Positions 1-10,449 are shown, counted from the stretch's first letter. The stretch is 64,000 bases of DNA from CAVSRC01 sp963750065 (GCA_963750065.1 CAVVPK010000009.1:1-64000), one strand, 5' to 3'. Made by a program: numbers and translations. Notes: a model not told the origin generated them from the sequence alone.

Positions 1-335
1 TCGAAACCCGCTGCAACATGGCGATGGTCGCGCTCGAGCCGATCCCCGAGGAGGAGGAGCTCTCCGAGCGCGAGCTGCATCAGATCGGCGACATGGAGAC
101 CGGCGGGCTGGTCGAGATCCTCAGCGACATGACCCGCAACGACGCCACGCGCCTGCGCACGCTTATCCTCCGTCACCGTCAGTTCACCGGGTCGACGCGC
201 GCCGCCGAGATCCTCGACGACTGGGACAGCTATCTGCCGAAGTTCCGCAAGGTCATGCCGGTCGAGTATCGCCGGGCTCTCGCCGAGCTCGAGGCACGCG
301 AACGGGCCGAACCGCTGCGTCTGGCCGGCGAGTAG
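1..335 (+). CDS. gltB: Glutamate synthase (NADPH) large subunit, C-terminal end (partial)
   Basis: Only the last ~111 codons lie in the window; the frame is open from base 3 to the TAG at 333-335. The first visible residues, ETRCNMAMVALEPI, resemble the end of the GltB beta-helix (GXGXG) domain, where a similar R-C-N-M-x-M-V-x-L-E-P string occurs. The remainder is the short helical tail (LRHRQFTGSTRAAEIL, then a DWDSYLPKFRKVMP stretch) typical of the alpha subunit C-terminus. GltB makes glutamate from glutamine and 2-oxoglutarate using electrons supplied by GltD, whose gene starts 5 bp downstream, so the two are surely co-transcribed. The ATG at 18 is internal, not a start. Confidence 0.9.
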   Translation, partial: ETRCNMAMVALEPIPEEEELSERELHQIGDMETGGLVEILSDMTRNDATRLRTLILRHRQFTGSTRAAEILDDWDSYLPKFRKVMPVEYRRALAELEARERAEPLRLAGE

Positions 336-340
336 ACATC

Positions 341-1759
<1,419 letters not shown>

Positions 1760-1784
1760 CTGGAGCACCTCACAAAATGAGAAT

Positions 1785-1808
1785 GGGCGGCCGATTGACC
1801 GCCCTTTT
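1785..1808 (+). terminator. Intrinsic terminator of gltBD
   Basis: Arms GGGCGG (1785-1790) and CCGCCC (1799-1804) around an 8-nt loop, followed directly by TTTT. It sits 25 bp after the gltD stop and ends the operon before the convergent hydrolase gene. Confidence 0.75.
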
Positions 1809-1849
1809 CATCTACGCATATCGGCGCCTCGCGCCCCCCGTCCCTTCGC

Positions 1850-2608
1850 TCAATACCACTTGAGCAGCCGCACATCGGCGGCGGTGCCGACCAGTTTCTT
1901 GAAGGCTTCCACGTCGCTGCCGGCAAAGTGGTACGGGTAGACGATCTTCGGCTCAAAGTCCTTCACAGCTATCGCCGCCTGGTCGATCGACATCGTGTAG
2001 GGCAGGTTCATCGGCACGAAGGCGGCGTCGATATTCTTCAGCGCCTTCATCGCCGGCGTCTCTTCGGTGTCCCCGGCGATGTAGATGCGTTTTCCCCCGA
2101 GCGTCAGCACGTAGCCATTGTCGTGGCGACCCTCGGGGTGGAACTTCATCCGCTCCGCCGTCGTATTGTAGGCCGGCACCGCCGTCACCGGCACGCCCTT
2201 GACGGTCAGGCTGGCGCCATTGGCGAGCACCTTGGTCTTCGCCTTGAGGTCGGCGGGCAGCTTGTCGGCGACGTCCTGGCAGGTCACCAGCACCGTATCC
2301 GCGCCGGCCACCGCCTCCAGGATCGGCACGTTGAAATGATCCCCGTGTTCATGCGTGACCAGGATCAGGTCCGGCGTCGGCTCGGCCTTGTATTCGGCGG
2401 TGATGTCGGCCGGCTTCGGCCCGCTCACCGGCGGCGCCGGATCGACCAGGATGCGGAGGCCGTTCCAGGTGATGAGCATCGAGGCATGATGGAACGGGTG
2501 GATGACGAGATCGCCCTTATCGGTCGCAATCCTGTCGTCGGCAGAAGCCGGTAAGACCATGGCGGCAATGGCGATGGCGGCGAGGGTTCCGGTGACAGCA
2601 CGGCTCAC
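1850..2608 (-). CDS. MBL-fold metal-dependent hydrolase, exported (UlaG/UPF0173-like)
   Basis: 252 aa. Residues 1-23 are a Sec signal peptide ending ASA-DD, so the protein is probably periplasmic. The metallo-beta-lactamase signature THEHGDH (His86, His88, Asp90, His91) is intact, and GDTEETP near residue 178 and YPYHFAG near 222 supply further metal ligands. The arrangement matches the 'metal-dependent hydrolase' group related to L-ascorbate-6-phosphate lactonase UlaG and UPF0173. The substrate cannot be deduced. It converges on gltD and seems monocistronic. Confidence 0.85.
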   Translation of the reverse strand: MSRAVTGTLAAIAIAAMVLPASADDRIATDKGDLVIHPFHHASMLITWNGLRILVDPAPPVSGPKPADITAEYKAEPTPDLILVTHEHGDHFNVPILEAVAGADTVLVTCQDVADKLPADLKAKTKVLANGASLTVKGVPVTAVPAYNTTAERMKFHPEGRHDNGYVLTLGGKRIYIAGDTEETPAMKALKNIDAAFVPMNLPYTMSIDQAAIAVKDFEPKIVYPYHFAGSDVEAFKKLVGTAADVRLLKWY

Positions 2609-2699
2609 GGCGTAGTCCTCCTGTCGAAATCGGGCTCAGATCGTTGTCGCACGGTGCCAAAGGCAGGTGGGAATCAACCTGTCGTGAGGCAAGAGCGCC

Positions 2700-3953
2700 C
2701 TAGTTTGGCGGCGGGAACACGCCCGACGCATCGCCAGCCGCCGCCGCATCGCTGCTCGCCGCAGCCGGCGCGGCAGCCACAGCGCGCTGGCGCGGCGGCC
2801 AGGTGAAATCGTCGGCCCGGCCGGGCACCGTCGGCGGCACGGCGCCTTGTACGACCAGCTTGTATTGCGGCGTGTCCTTGGCCATCGCCGCATCCGGATT
2901 GTCACTGCCGCCGGCAAGCGCCCGGCTGGCGCCGGGCAGTGGATCGCCGAGCGAGATCACCGGCCCGACCAGGCGCTTGACCCCGTCGGGGCCGATCTCG
3001 ATCTGGTTGGTCTGGCTGGCCGAGGCGAACAGGTCGACCGAGCCGGTGCCGATGCCGGTCTGCTTGCGGAGCTCGCGCTCGACGTAGAAGGCGAGCTTCA
3101 GGCGGCCGGCACGGGTGAAGTTGATGCCGTCGCTGCTTCTCAGCGAGCGCAACTGGCCGTCGACATCCGGGCCCGACGACGTGTAGTTGCCGTTGTCGTC
3201 GGTGAAGCCGTTCCAGATGTCGACGTAGTGACCGCCGGCCGTCGTCACCGCCGGCTTGTACAGGTCGTTGAGGTAGCTCATGTCGCGCGAGGCCGCGGAC
3301 GAGCGCATCGGCGGCGCGCTCACCCAGAAGAACGGCCGCCCGAAGACCTTGAGCGTATCGGCCATGCTGGCGATACGGCTGACATAAGCCTTCTCCCAGG
3401 CATCGGAATGGAGCGCCAGCCGGTCCTTGCCTGAGCGCAGCTGCTGCCGGTCGTTGGAGCCGAGGACGACGACCACGACGTTCGGCTTGAGCTGGTTGAG
3501 AATGGCGGGGAGCTCTCTGTTCCAGTCGTAATAGTCGTCGCGCACCAGCCCGGAGGCGTTGTTCGACTTATCGATGACGGCGATCTTCGGCTCGTCGGCG
3601 AAGGTCTGGTCGAGGCCCCAGGCGAGCCCGCCGGCGACGAAATCGCCGATCACCAGAATCTTGTGCGCCTTGTCGTCCTTCGGCGTCACCTCGGCGACCG
3701 GTACCGGCGGCTCGCTCGGCTTGGTGACCCGCCGCGTCGCGGCCGGCGGCTGCTGGGCCGGCGGGCGCACCGGCCGCGGACCGAACAGGAAATCGAAGAA
3801 GCCGCCCGGACCCGAGGGCGGCGGCGGCCCGCCGATCAAGCCCGGCGGCTGCTGTGCCAATGCCATATCGACGGGCGCCGCCAGCAGCAGCGCCACGATG
3901 ACGGCAGCCAAAGAGGTCAGCAGACGGCGCACGTGTCTCCAGGGTCCGGTCAT
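2700..3953 (-). CDS. DUF459 family protein (SGNH-hydrolase fold), exported
   Basis: 417 aa. The N-terminal signal peptide (about 1-34) is followed by a Pro/Gly-rich linker, then an SGNH-like domain from about residue 95 (ILVIGDFVAGGLAWGL) with VVVVLGSNDR (block-III-like Asn) and a C-terminal extension. In canonical SGNH/GDSL enzymes the first block holds the nucleophilic serine as GDS; here it reads GDF, so the serine is missing. The family is common in Hyphomicrobiales and is often placed in envelope or polysaccharide contexts; its activity is not known to me. It is followed (minus strand) by the hydrolase at 1850-2608 with no obvious coupling. Confidence 0.8.
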   Translation of the reverse strand: MTGPWRHVRRLLTSLAAVIVALLLAAPVDMALAQQPPGLIGGPPPPSGPGGFFDFLFGPRPVRPPAQQPPAATRRVTKPSEPPVPVAEVTPKDDKAHKILVIGDFVAGGLAWGLDQTFADEPKIAVIDKSNNASGLVRDDYYDWNRELPAILNQLKPNVVVVVLGSNDRQQLRSGKDRLALHSDAWEKAYVSRIASMADTLKVFGRPFFWVSAPPMRSSAASRDMSYLNDLYKPAVTTAGGHYVDIWNGFTDDNGNYTSSGPDVDGQLRSLRSSDGINFTRAGRLKLAFYVERELRKQTGIGTGSVDLFASASQTNQIEIGPDGVKRLVGPVISLGDPLPGASRALAGGSDNPDAAMAKDTPQYKLVVQGAVPPTVPGRADDFTWPPRQRAVAAAPAAASSDAAAAGDASGVFPPPN

Positions 3954-4022
3954 GAGCGGCGAAGCCCAGATTCGCCCGCTATTGCGTCAATTGCGCGGCG
4001 TAAGCCGCTTAGCGGCCCTATC

Positions 4023-5261
4023 CTACTTGGACGCTTGCAGCCGCTGCAACAGGCCACGGCTGGCCACGCCGTCGGGGTTGAGGCCGAGCGAGCGCTGATA
4101 ATCGCGGATCGCCGCGCGGCTGCCGCTGCCCAGATCGCCATCGATATCGCCGGCGTAGAAGCCGTGCATGGTGAGGAGAAGCTGCAGCTTCTTGCTCTCG
4201 TCGAGCGTGAACGGCTTCTCGTGCGCCGGCCAGTCGGCCACGAAGGTCCCATCGCCGCGCAGCCGGTCAGCCAGGTGGCCGACCGCCAGGGCATAGAAAT
4301 TCGAGGCGTTGTAGCGCTTGAGCACCTGGAAATTCTTGAGCAGCAGGAAGACCGGTCCGTCCGTTCCGTTGGGCAGCCACAGGCTCGCCCTGTCGGCGGG
4401 CCGAGGAAAGGCGGCGCCATCGGCACGGCGCACGCCGAGCTTCTGCCACGCCGCCAGCGACCGTTCGCTCGTCCGCCTCGTGTTGAAGCCCGGCGGCAGC
4501 TTCACCTCGTAGCCCCAGGTCCTGCCCGCCTCCCAGCCGGCCTTCTTGAGGTAGTTGGCCGCCGAAGCCAACGCGTCGGGGACCGAGGTCCAGATGTTGC
4601 GGTGCCCGTCGCCGTCGAAATCGACCGCATAGGCTTCGAATGTGGTGGGGATGAACTGGGTCTGGCCCATGGCGCCTGCCCATGAGCCGCTCATCGCGGG
4701 CGCGCTGATGTCGCCGCGCTGCACGATCTTGAGGGCAGCGACCAACTGCTTGCGCCCGTATTTCGCCAGCCGGCCGCCGGACCAGGCGAGCGTCGCCAAT
4801 GAACGGATGGTGTTCTTGACCAGCTTCGGATTGCTGAGCACCGCGCCATAGTGGCTCTCGATGCCCCAGATGGCGGCGACGATGTAGCGGTCGACGCCGT
4901 AGCGCTGTTCGATGCGACCGAGCAGCGCCGCATGCGCCGCGATTGCCGCCTTGCCCTCGCTGAGCCGCTCGTCCGAAACCATCTGGTCAAGATAGTTCCA
5001 GATCTTCATGTTGAATTCGGCCTGCGCGCCGGCCCGCTTCAGCACATCGGGATCGGGCGCAAAGCTGCCCAGAACCTGATTGTAGGTGTTCAACTTGATG
5101 CCGGCGGACCTGGCCGTCGGCCAGAAGCCCTTCACCCAGCTTTCGGGCGTCTGCCGGGCGAGCGCAGGCGCCGCCGTGAGGAAGACCGAGATCGCCACCG
5201 CGGCGACCATAAAAGCCGCGGAAACCGCGGCTTTTGCTGTCATGCCGGTGAAGAAGCGCAT
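4023..5261 (-). CDS. Lytic murein transglycosylase, MltB-like, with C-terminal peptidoglycan-binding domain
   Basis: 412 aa from ATG 5261; the frame stays open upstream to 5771, but that part lies over galE and has no protein signature. Signal sequence ~1-34 (ends APALARQ). The SLT_2/MltB domain follows, with the catalytic Glu in IWGIESHYGAV, then GAMGQTQFIPTTFEAYAVDFDGDG, which marks this family. A peptidoglycan-binding_1 repeat (GDIDGDLGSGSRAAIRDYQ) closes the protein. It cleaves the MurNAc-GlcNAc bond, forming 1,6-anhydro-muropeptides. A perfect hairpin lies in the signal-peptide codons (see 5211-5235); ATG 5210 is an alternative start but would give a signal peptide without a charged N-region. 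Confidence 0.92.
   Translation of the reverse strand: MRFFTGMTAKAAVSAAFMVAAVAISVFLTAAPALARQTPESWVKGFWPTARSAGIKLNTYNQVLGSFAPDPDVLKRAGAQAEFNMKIWNYLDQMVSDERLSEGKAAIAAHAALLGRIEQRYGVDRYIVAAIWGIESHYGAVLSNPKLVKNTIRSLATLAWSGGRLAKYGRKQLVAALKIVQRGDISAPAMSGSWAGAMGQTQFIPTTFEAYAVDFDGDGHRNIWTSVPDALASAANYLKKAGWEAGRTWGYEVKLPPGFNTRRTSERSLAAWQKLGVRRADGAAFPRPADRASLWLPNGTDGPVFLLLKNFQVLKRYNASNFYALAVGHLADRLRGDGTFVADWPAHEKPFTLDESKKLQLLLTMHGFYAGDIDGDLGSGSRAAIRDYQRSLGLNPDGVASRGLLQRLQASK
5211..5235 (-). terminator. Perfect 11-bp hairpin with A/T flanks inside the MltB signal-peptide codons (terminator or attenuator-like)
   Basis: Arms AAAAGCCGCGG (5211-5221) and CCGCGGCTTTT (5225-5235) with a 3-nt loop, no mismatch. 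The shape is that of a bidirectional intrinsic terminator, located ~125 bp after the galE stop and ~26 nt inside the MltB reading frame. It may limit galE read-through or attenuate MltB translation; the function is inferred from structure only. Confidence 0.45.
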
Positions 5262-5359
5262 GCCGTCCTGATCCTCGCCTTTCCCCCGTGGCGTCCGTAT
5301 CTCCCCGATTCGGGCCAAGCTTAACATTACCGCCGGGGGCGGCCGCAAGGCGGCGCCCG

Positions 5360-6352
5360 TCAGTCGCGCCGGTTGCGCCGCTCCAGCGCAATCTCCCAGG
5401 CCAGGGCATGACGCACGATCTCGGCAAGATTGTCGTGCTGCGGCGACCAGCCGAACGCCTCGACGATGCGCTCCGGCGAGGCGACGATGATTGCCGGATC
5501 GCCGGGGCGCCGGGGCCCGAGCGCGACGGGAAAATCGCGTTCCGCCACGGCCTTGACCGTATCGATCACCTCGAGCACCGAATAGCCGTGGCCGTAGCCG
5601 CAATTCGCGATCAGGCTGTCGCCGCCGGCGCGCAGATAGGCCAGCGCCTCGGCGTGGGCGGCAACCAGGTCGGCGACATGGATGTAGTCGCGCACGCAGG
5701 TGCCGTCTGGCGTCTGATAGTCGGTGCCATAGACGGTGATCTTGTCGCGCTTGCCCAGCGCCGTCTCGCAAGCGACCTTGATGAGATGGGTGGCGGCCTT
5801 GGTCGACTGGCCGGTGCGCCCGGCCGGATCGGCGCCGGCAACGTTGAAATAGCGCAGTGCCACATAGTGGAGGTCGTGAGCAGCGGCGGCGTCGGAGAGC
5901 ATCATCTCGCTCATCATCTTGGAGCGGCCATAAGGCGATTCGGGGCTGAGCAGCGCGTCCTCCCTGACCGGCGTGACCGCTGGCGTGCCATAGACCGCCG
6001 CCGTCGAGGAGAAGATGAAGCGCTTCACCCCGCCGGCGACCGCAGCGGCGATCAGCGCCCGCGTCTTCACCGTGTTATTGAGGTAGTAGCCGAGCGGGTC
6101 TGCAACCGATTCCGGCACCACGATGGAGGCGGCAAAATGAATGATCGCCTCGATCGCATGTTCCCTGATGAGGCGGCCGACCAAGGCCTCGTCGCCGCTG
6201 TCGCCCCGGACGAGCTGCGCCTCCGGCGCGATCGCCCAGTCGAAACCGGTCGTCAGATTGTCGAGAACGACCACTTTTTCGCCGGCATCGATGAGATGCC
6301 AGACCATGTGGCTGCCGATATAGCCGGCTCCGCCGGTGACCAGAATGCTCAT
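5360..6352 (-). CDS. galE: UDP-glucose 4-epimerase
   Basis: 330 aa extended SDR. N-terminal NAD-binding GGAGYIG (residues 7-13); catalytic Ser116 (FSSTAAVYG) and the Tyr141-x3-Lys145 pair (SPYGRSK); the C-terminal half has the GalE-type YGTDYQTPDGTCVRDYIHV substrate loop. It interconverts UDP-glucose and UDP-galactose in the cytoplasm for exopolysaccharide and LPS synthesis. Its 5' end faces galU across 127 bp, so the two genes that make and use UDP-glucose share a divergent promoter region. Confidence 0.95.
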   Translation of the reverse strand: MSILVTGGAGYIGSHMVWHLIDAGEKVVVLDNLTTGFDWAIAPEAQLVRGDSGDEALVGRLIREHAIEAIIHFAASIVVPESVADPLGYYLNNTVKTRALIAAAVAGGVKRFIFSSTAAVYGTPAVTPVREDALLSPESPYGRSKMMSEMMLSDAAAAHDLHYVALRYFNVAGADPAGRTGQSTKAATHLIKVACETALGKRDKITVYGTDYQTPDGTCVRDYIHVADLVAAHAEALAYLRAGGDSLIANCGYGHGYSVLEVIDTVKAVAERDFPVALGPRRPGDPAIIVASPERIVEAFGWSPQHDNLAEIVRHALAWEIALERRNRRD

Positions 6353-6479
6353 GAGTAGACCTTTGCCTTCTCAGCCTGTTCCCCGGTACCATAGGGAACG
6401 TGAATTGACGTCAGGTTTCGTTCGCCCGGCCCGACCCGGCGGATGGGCCTTTCGGTAAATGCCAACCCAAGAAGGACGA

Positions 6480-7358
6480 ATGATCGCCCCCCTCCGCAAA
6501 GCCGTCTTCCCCGTCGCCGGTCTTGGCACCCGGTTCCTGCCCGCAACCAAGGCGATGCCGAAGGAGATGCTGACCCTCGTCGACCGGCCGCTCATCCAAT
6601 ATGTGGTCGACGAGGCCCGCGCAGCCGGCATAGAGCAGTTCATCTTCGTCACCGGCAGCAACAAGGACGTGCTCGAGGATCATTTCGATACCGCCTACGA
6701 GCTGGAGGCGACGCTCAGGGAGCGCGGCAAGACCGAGGCCCTGGACCTGCTCGCCAACCTCATGCCGGAAGCCGGCGAGGTGAGCTCCATCCGCCAGCAG
6801 AAGCCGCTCGGCCTCGGCCATGCGGTGTGGTGCGCCCGCCATCTGGTCGGCGACGAGCCCTTCGCGGTGGTGCTTCCCGACATGATCATGCAGGGCGAAC
6901 CCGGCTGTCTGGCGCAAATGATAGCCGTCTACAACGAGACCGGCGGCAATGTGATCGCGGTCAGCGCGTGCGACCCCGCTGAGACCGCCAAATACGGCAT
7001 CGTCGGCGTCGGCGAGCCGGTCGCGGACGACGCCTTTCGTCTGACCGGCATGGTGGAAAAGCCGCCGCCGAAGGACGCCCCCTCCAATCTCTATATCAGC
7101 GGCCGATACATCCTGCAGCCGCAGATTTTCGACTTGCTCGCCGAGCAGAAGCGCGGTGCCGGCAACGAGATCCAGCTCACCGATGCGATGCTGACGCTGG
7201 CCGAGACGCAAGCTTTCTACGGCTGCCGCTTCCGTGGCCGCACGCACGATTGCGGCGACAAGCTCGGCTTCCTCGTCGCCAACATCGCGTTGGCGCTGGA
7301 GCGCGCCGATCTGGCCGACGATCTCAGACGAGAAATCCGCGCCCTGCTTGACCGGTGA
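6480..7358 (+). CDS. galU: UTP-glucose-1-phosphate uridylyltransferase
   Basis: 292 aa. The start at 6480 is preferred over ATG 6459 because GAAGGA (6470-6475) sits at the right distance and the family motif begins at once (RKAVFPVAGLGTRFLPATKA). Further landmarks: KEMLTLVDRPLIQY, GLGHAVWCAR, and the C-terminal GRTHDCGDKLGFLVAN. It makes UDP-glucose from UTP and glucose-1-phosphate, the substrate of the divergent galE. Full length, no anomalies. Confidence 0.95.
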   Translation: MIAPLRKAVFPVAGLGTRFLPATKAMPKEMLTLVDRPLIQYVVDEARAAGIEQFIFVTGSNKDVLEDHFDTAYELEATLRERGKTEALDLLANLMPEAGEVSSIRQQKPLGLGHAVWCARHLVGDEPFAVVLPDMIMQGEPGCLAQMIAVYNETGGNVIAVSACDPAETAKYGIVGVGEPVADDAFRLTGMVEKPPPKDAPSNLYISGRYILQPQIFDLLAEQKRGAGNEIQLTDAMLTLAETQAFYGCRFRGRTHDCGDKLGFLVANIALALERADLADDLRREIRALLDR

Positions 7359-7379
7359 TCGGCGGCCGCCCGGCCGCGG

Positions 7380-8831
7380 CTATTTCTGCAGGCGAAGTTC
7401 GACCTTGAGCGTGTCCGACTGATAGGTGTTGCCGGGCGCCGTGCTCATTGCCCATTCGTGGCTGTAGCCGCCGGTCAACCAGGTGCGCCGGTTGAGCTTC
7501 CAGGTCGCGCCGACGCCCGCCGTGATCGTGGTATCGACCCGGCCGGTGCCCTGGAATGTCTCGTGGGTGAGGCTGCCGGTCCAGTCGACCGTCGCATTGC
7601 GCTTCCAGGCATAGGCCACGTCCGCCGAGCCGCTATAGGCGACCGACCCGGACGATCCGACACTGGTGCCCGGATTGAAGGCCGTCGAACCGCTGAATGT
7701 GGCGGTGTAGAGCCGGGTTGGCGACCACACCAGCGAGCCGTCGACGGTGAACGCGCCGAGCGCGGCCAGCGCCGGATCGTCAAACGTTTGCAGGCCATAG
7801 CCCAGCGCCACCTCGCCGGTGAGCACCGGGCCGCGGTCGAAGGTGACACCGGCGCGGCCGATGGCCGCCAGGCTCGAGCGCTTCAGACCGTTATTATCGG
7901 TGGTCCTGTCATATTGGCGGCGCGACACCTCTCCCTCGACAAAGGGCGTGACGCCGAGCGGCAACTCGTAGCCGAGACGCAACCGGCCGCCGAAAGCGGT
8001 GTTGTTGCGATCGCCCTGATCGACAACCGCGCCGCCGGAGGTGCCGTTCTCATAGATCGAGCGGTCCGCCTTGCCTTCCAGCGTGAAGACCGCGCGGCCG
8101 AAGCGGCCGTTGAGCGCCGCCGATCCGGTGAAGTCATGTACGCCCGGCCGGTTGTCGACGCCGGCCGGAAAATTCGGATCGGAAATGCTCTGCTGCGAAT
8201 AGGCGTAGCCGCCGGCAAGACCGACGGTCCAGCCGGGCTTGAGATCGATGCGGCCGGTGGCATTGGCGGAGCCAGACGGCGAATCCGGCGTATCGCCGGC
8301 AAAATCCCTGGCATAGGAGCCGCGGAGCGTCAGCGTGGCTTCATGCTGCGCCCAGTCGGACTGCAGCCTGAGTTCGGGCGTCACGGTGAGCGTGTCTGCG
8401 CGCCCGTTGCCCGAGCTGTTGGTGGCGTGTTCGAAGCTCGTGGTCAGCGACGGATAGAGAATGAAGCTGCCGGCGCGGATGCCGAGCGCGGCGAACGGAT
8501 CGTCTTCCGTTTCGGGGACCTTGTGCGAGATCGTGCCGGTCACCGTCGGGTCGAGCGGGTCCAGCTCGGGGGCCTTGGCCTGTGGCAGCTGGCGCTGGAC
8601 GCGCCCACTGTCCGCGGTGCTGTCCGGCGTGGCCGTCGCGGCCGCCGCTGTGGTAGCCGATACCGGCGCCGCCGGATCGCCCGCAATCGTCGCCAGGTCC
8701 AGCGGCGACTGGCCGTCGCTGGAGGGGTCGAACAACGCCGCGCCGGCCGCGCCTTGAGCCCACGCGCCCCCGTGCGCCGAGACCGCGGCGGCGACCGCAA
8801 CCGCGACGAGCGAAGGGAGGCGGAAACCCAT
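7380..8831 (-). CDS. Outer membrane beta-barrel protein (BBP2-type)
   Basis: 483 aa. Signal peptide ~1-25 (AVSAHGGAWA-Q), then a Pro/Ala/Thr-rich linker to ~110, then a long run of alternating hydrophobic/polar beta strands ending in Leu-Gln-Lys (KVELRLQK). Strand phrases such as AFGGRLRLGYELPLG and ATWKLNRRTWLTGGYSHEW match the putative beta-barrel porin 2 family, frequent in Hyphomicrobiales. It probably sits in the outer membrane; the transported substrate, if any, is unknown. It converges on galU (21-bp gap) and is divergent from kdsD. Confidence 0.8.
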   Translation of the reverse strand: MGFRLPSLVAVAVAAAVSAHGGAWAQGAAGAALFDPSSDGQSPLDLATIAGDPAAPVSATTAAAATATPDSTADSGRVQRQLPQAKAPELDPLDPTVTGTISHKVPETEDDPFAALGIRAGSFILYPSLTTSFEHATNSSGNGRADTLTVTPELRLQSDWAQHEATLTLRGSYARDFAGDTPDSPSGSANATGRIDLKPGWTVGLAGGYAYSQQSISDPNFPAGVDNRPGVHDFTGSAALNGRFGRAVFTLEGKADRSIYENGTSGGAVVDQGDRNNTAFGGRLRLGYELPLGVTPFVEGEVSRRQYDRTTDNNGLKRSSLAAIGRAGVTFDRGPVLTGEVALGYGLQTFDDPALAALGAFTVDGSLVWSPTRLYTATFSGSTAFNPGTSVGSSGSVAYSGSADVAYAWKRNATVDWTGSLTHETFQGTGRVDTTITAGVGATWKLNRRTWLTGGYSHEWAMSTAPGNTYQSDTLKVELRLQK

Positions 8832-8986
8832 TGTCTGGCCGATTCCGTGTGAACACTGGAAAGTGCGTTTCCAGAAGGTAAAGATTGATGGTTAACGCAT
8901 GGTTGCGCTGGACAGCCGGCCGCCGGAGTTCCGGCCCCGGCGGAAACCTGCTAGACCGGCGCCACACAGGGAGATCAGGGCCAGAC

Positions 8987-10003
8987 ATGGCGGTGACGCT
9001 CAAAAACCCACCGAAATCCGCATCCAGCGCCACCAGTCAGGCGACCGCGTCGGCGCTGCATACAATCCTTACCGAGCGCGCCGGGCTGGATGCGCTGCGC
9101 GCCGCCCTCGATAACGGGCTGGCCGGCCCCTTTGACCGCGCCGTCGAGGCGATTCGCGCCGCCACCGGCAGGGTCATCGTGTCGGGCATGGGCAAGAGCG
9201 GCCATGTCGGCCACAAGATCGCCGCCACGCTGGCTTCGACCGGCACGCCCGCCTTCTTCGTCCATCCGGCGGAGGCCAGCCACGGCGACCTCGGCATGAT
9301 TACCCGCGACGACGTCGTGCTGGCGCTGTCGTGGTCCGGCGAGACCAGCGAGCTCAGAAGCATGGTCGAATACACGCGGCGCTGGAGCATCCCGCTCATC
9401 GCCATGACCGCCTTTGCCGACTCGACGCTCGGCCGCGAGTCCGATCCGCTGCTGGTGCTGCCGCCGGCCGCCGAGGCCTGTCCGCACGGTCTGGCGCCGA
9501 CCACTTCGACGATGATGCAGCTGGCGCTCGGCGATGCACTGGCCATCGCGCTGCTCGAAAGCCGCGGCTTCACTGCCGAGGAGTTCCGCATCTTTCATCC
9601 CGGCGGCAAGCTCGGCGCCAGCCTGCATTTCGTGCGCGACATCATGCACAGCGGCGACACCGTGCCGCTGGCCGGCCCGCACACGCCGATGGCGGAGGCG
9701 CTCGCCATCATGACCGACAAGGGCTTCGGCTGCGTCGGCGTGGTCGATGGCGCCGGCATGCTGGTTGGCGTGGTCACCGACGGCGATCTCCGCCGCCACA
9801 TCGCGCCGGACCTGATCGAGCTAACCGTCGGCGCGATCATGACCACGACGCCGAAGACCGTGCCGCCCGACTGCCTGGTGGCCGAGGCGCTGGCCATGAT
9901 GAACCAGGCCACGCGACCCTTCACCGTTCTCTTCGTGGTCGACGAGGGCAAGCCGCTCGGCATCGTGCACATGCACGATTTCCTCAGGCTGGGCGTCGCC
10001 TAG
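8987..10003 (+). CDS. kdsD: Arabinose-5-phosphate isomerase (KpsF/GutQ/KdsD family)
   Basis: 338 aa from ATG 8987, which follows AGGGAG; the frame is open ~100 bp further up without homology. An N-terminal SIS domain (VIVSGMGKSGHVGHKIAATL; LSWSGETSEL) is followed by two CBS domains (from about residues 215 and 280; GDLRRHIAPD, MHDFLRLG). It converts ribulose-5-phosphate to arabinose-5-phosphate, the first step to KDO in lipopolysaccharide. Its 3' end overlaps the convergent NfeD gene by 4 bp. Confidence 0.93.
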   Translation: MAVTLKNPPKSASSATSQATASALHTILTERAGLDALRAALDNGLAGPFDRAVEAIRAATGRVIVSGMGKSGHVGHKIAATLASTGTPAFFVHPAEASHGDLGMITRDDVVLALSWSGETSELRSMVEYTRRWSIPLIAMTAFADSTLGRESDPLLVLPPAAEACPHGLAPTTSTMMQLALGDALAIALLESRGFTAEEFRIFHPGGKLGASLHFVRDIMHSGDTVPLAGPHTPMAEALAIMTDKGFGCVGVVDGAGMLVGVVTDGDLRRHIAPDLIELTVGAIMTTTPKTVPPDCLVAEALAMMNQATRPFTVLFVVDEGKPLGIVHMHDFLRLGVA

Positions 10004-10449
10004 CCGGCCTTCGCCACCTTGAGCACGGCGCCGTCGGCATCGACCACCTTGACCAGTGTGCCGGAGGGCAGGTCGGGACCGGTGATCCGCCAGTTGGTGT
10101 CGTCGATCCGCACCTGTCCATGGCCGTCGACGATCGGCGCCGACAGCATGTAGCTGCTGCCGACCAGGCGGTGGGCACGATCGTTGAGGAAGGGCTGCTC
10201 GCCGGGCTGCGTCGTCCGCGCGAAGATCCGCCGCCCGGCAATGACCAGCACCACCGCCAGCACCACGAAGACGATCAGCTCCACCTGCCAGCCGAAATGG
10301 GCGAGGAGCGCCATCACGCCGGTGATCAGCGCCGCGACGCCGAACCAGACGAAGACATTGCCCGGCACGACGATCTCGAGCGCCAGCAGAACCAGGCCGA
10401 AGACCCACCAGCTCCACGGTCCGAGCTGGTTGATGGCTTGCAGGATCAT
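10000..10449 (-). CDS. NfeD-like membrane protein
   Basis: 149 aa: three or so hydrophobic helices (residues ~15-75) followed by an OB-fold NfeD domain (VGSSYMLSAPIVDGHGQVRI ... GTLVKVVDADGAVLKV). This short NfeD1b form is nearly always paired with an SPFH protein, as here: its start overlaps the stop of the upstream SPFH gene by 4 bp (ATGA), showing translational coupling. The pair is thought to organise membrane microdomains or membrane-protein quality control. Confidence 0.88.
   Translation of the reverse strand: MILQAINQLGPWSWWVFGLVLLALEIVVPGNVFVWFGVAALITGVMALLAHFGWQVELIVFVVLAVVLVIAGRRIFARTTQPGEQPFLNDRAHRLVGSSYMLSAPIVDGHGQVRIDDTNWRITGPDLPSGTLVKVVDADGAVLKVAKAG

Noticed and set aside
5262..5771. 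N-terminal extension of the transglycosylase frame by 170 codons.
   Set aside because: It overlaps galE antisense and lacks a signal peptide; the signal sequence starts at ATG 5261.
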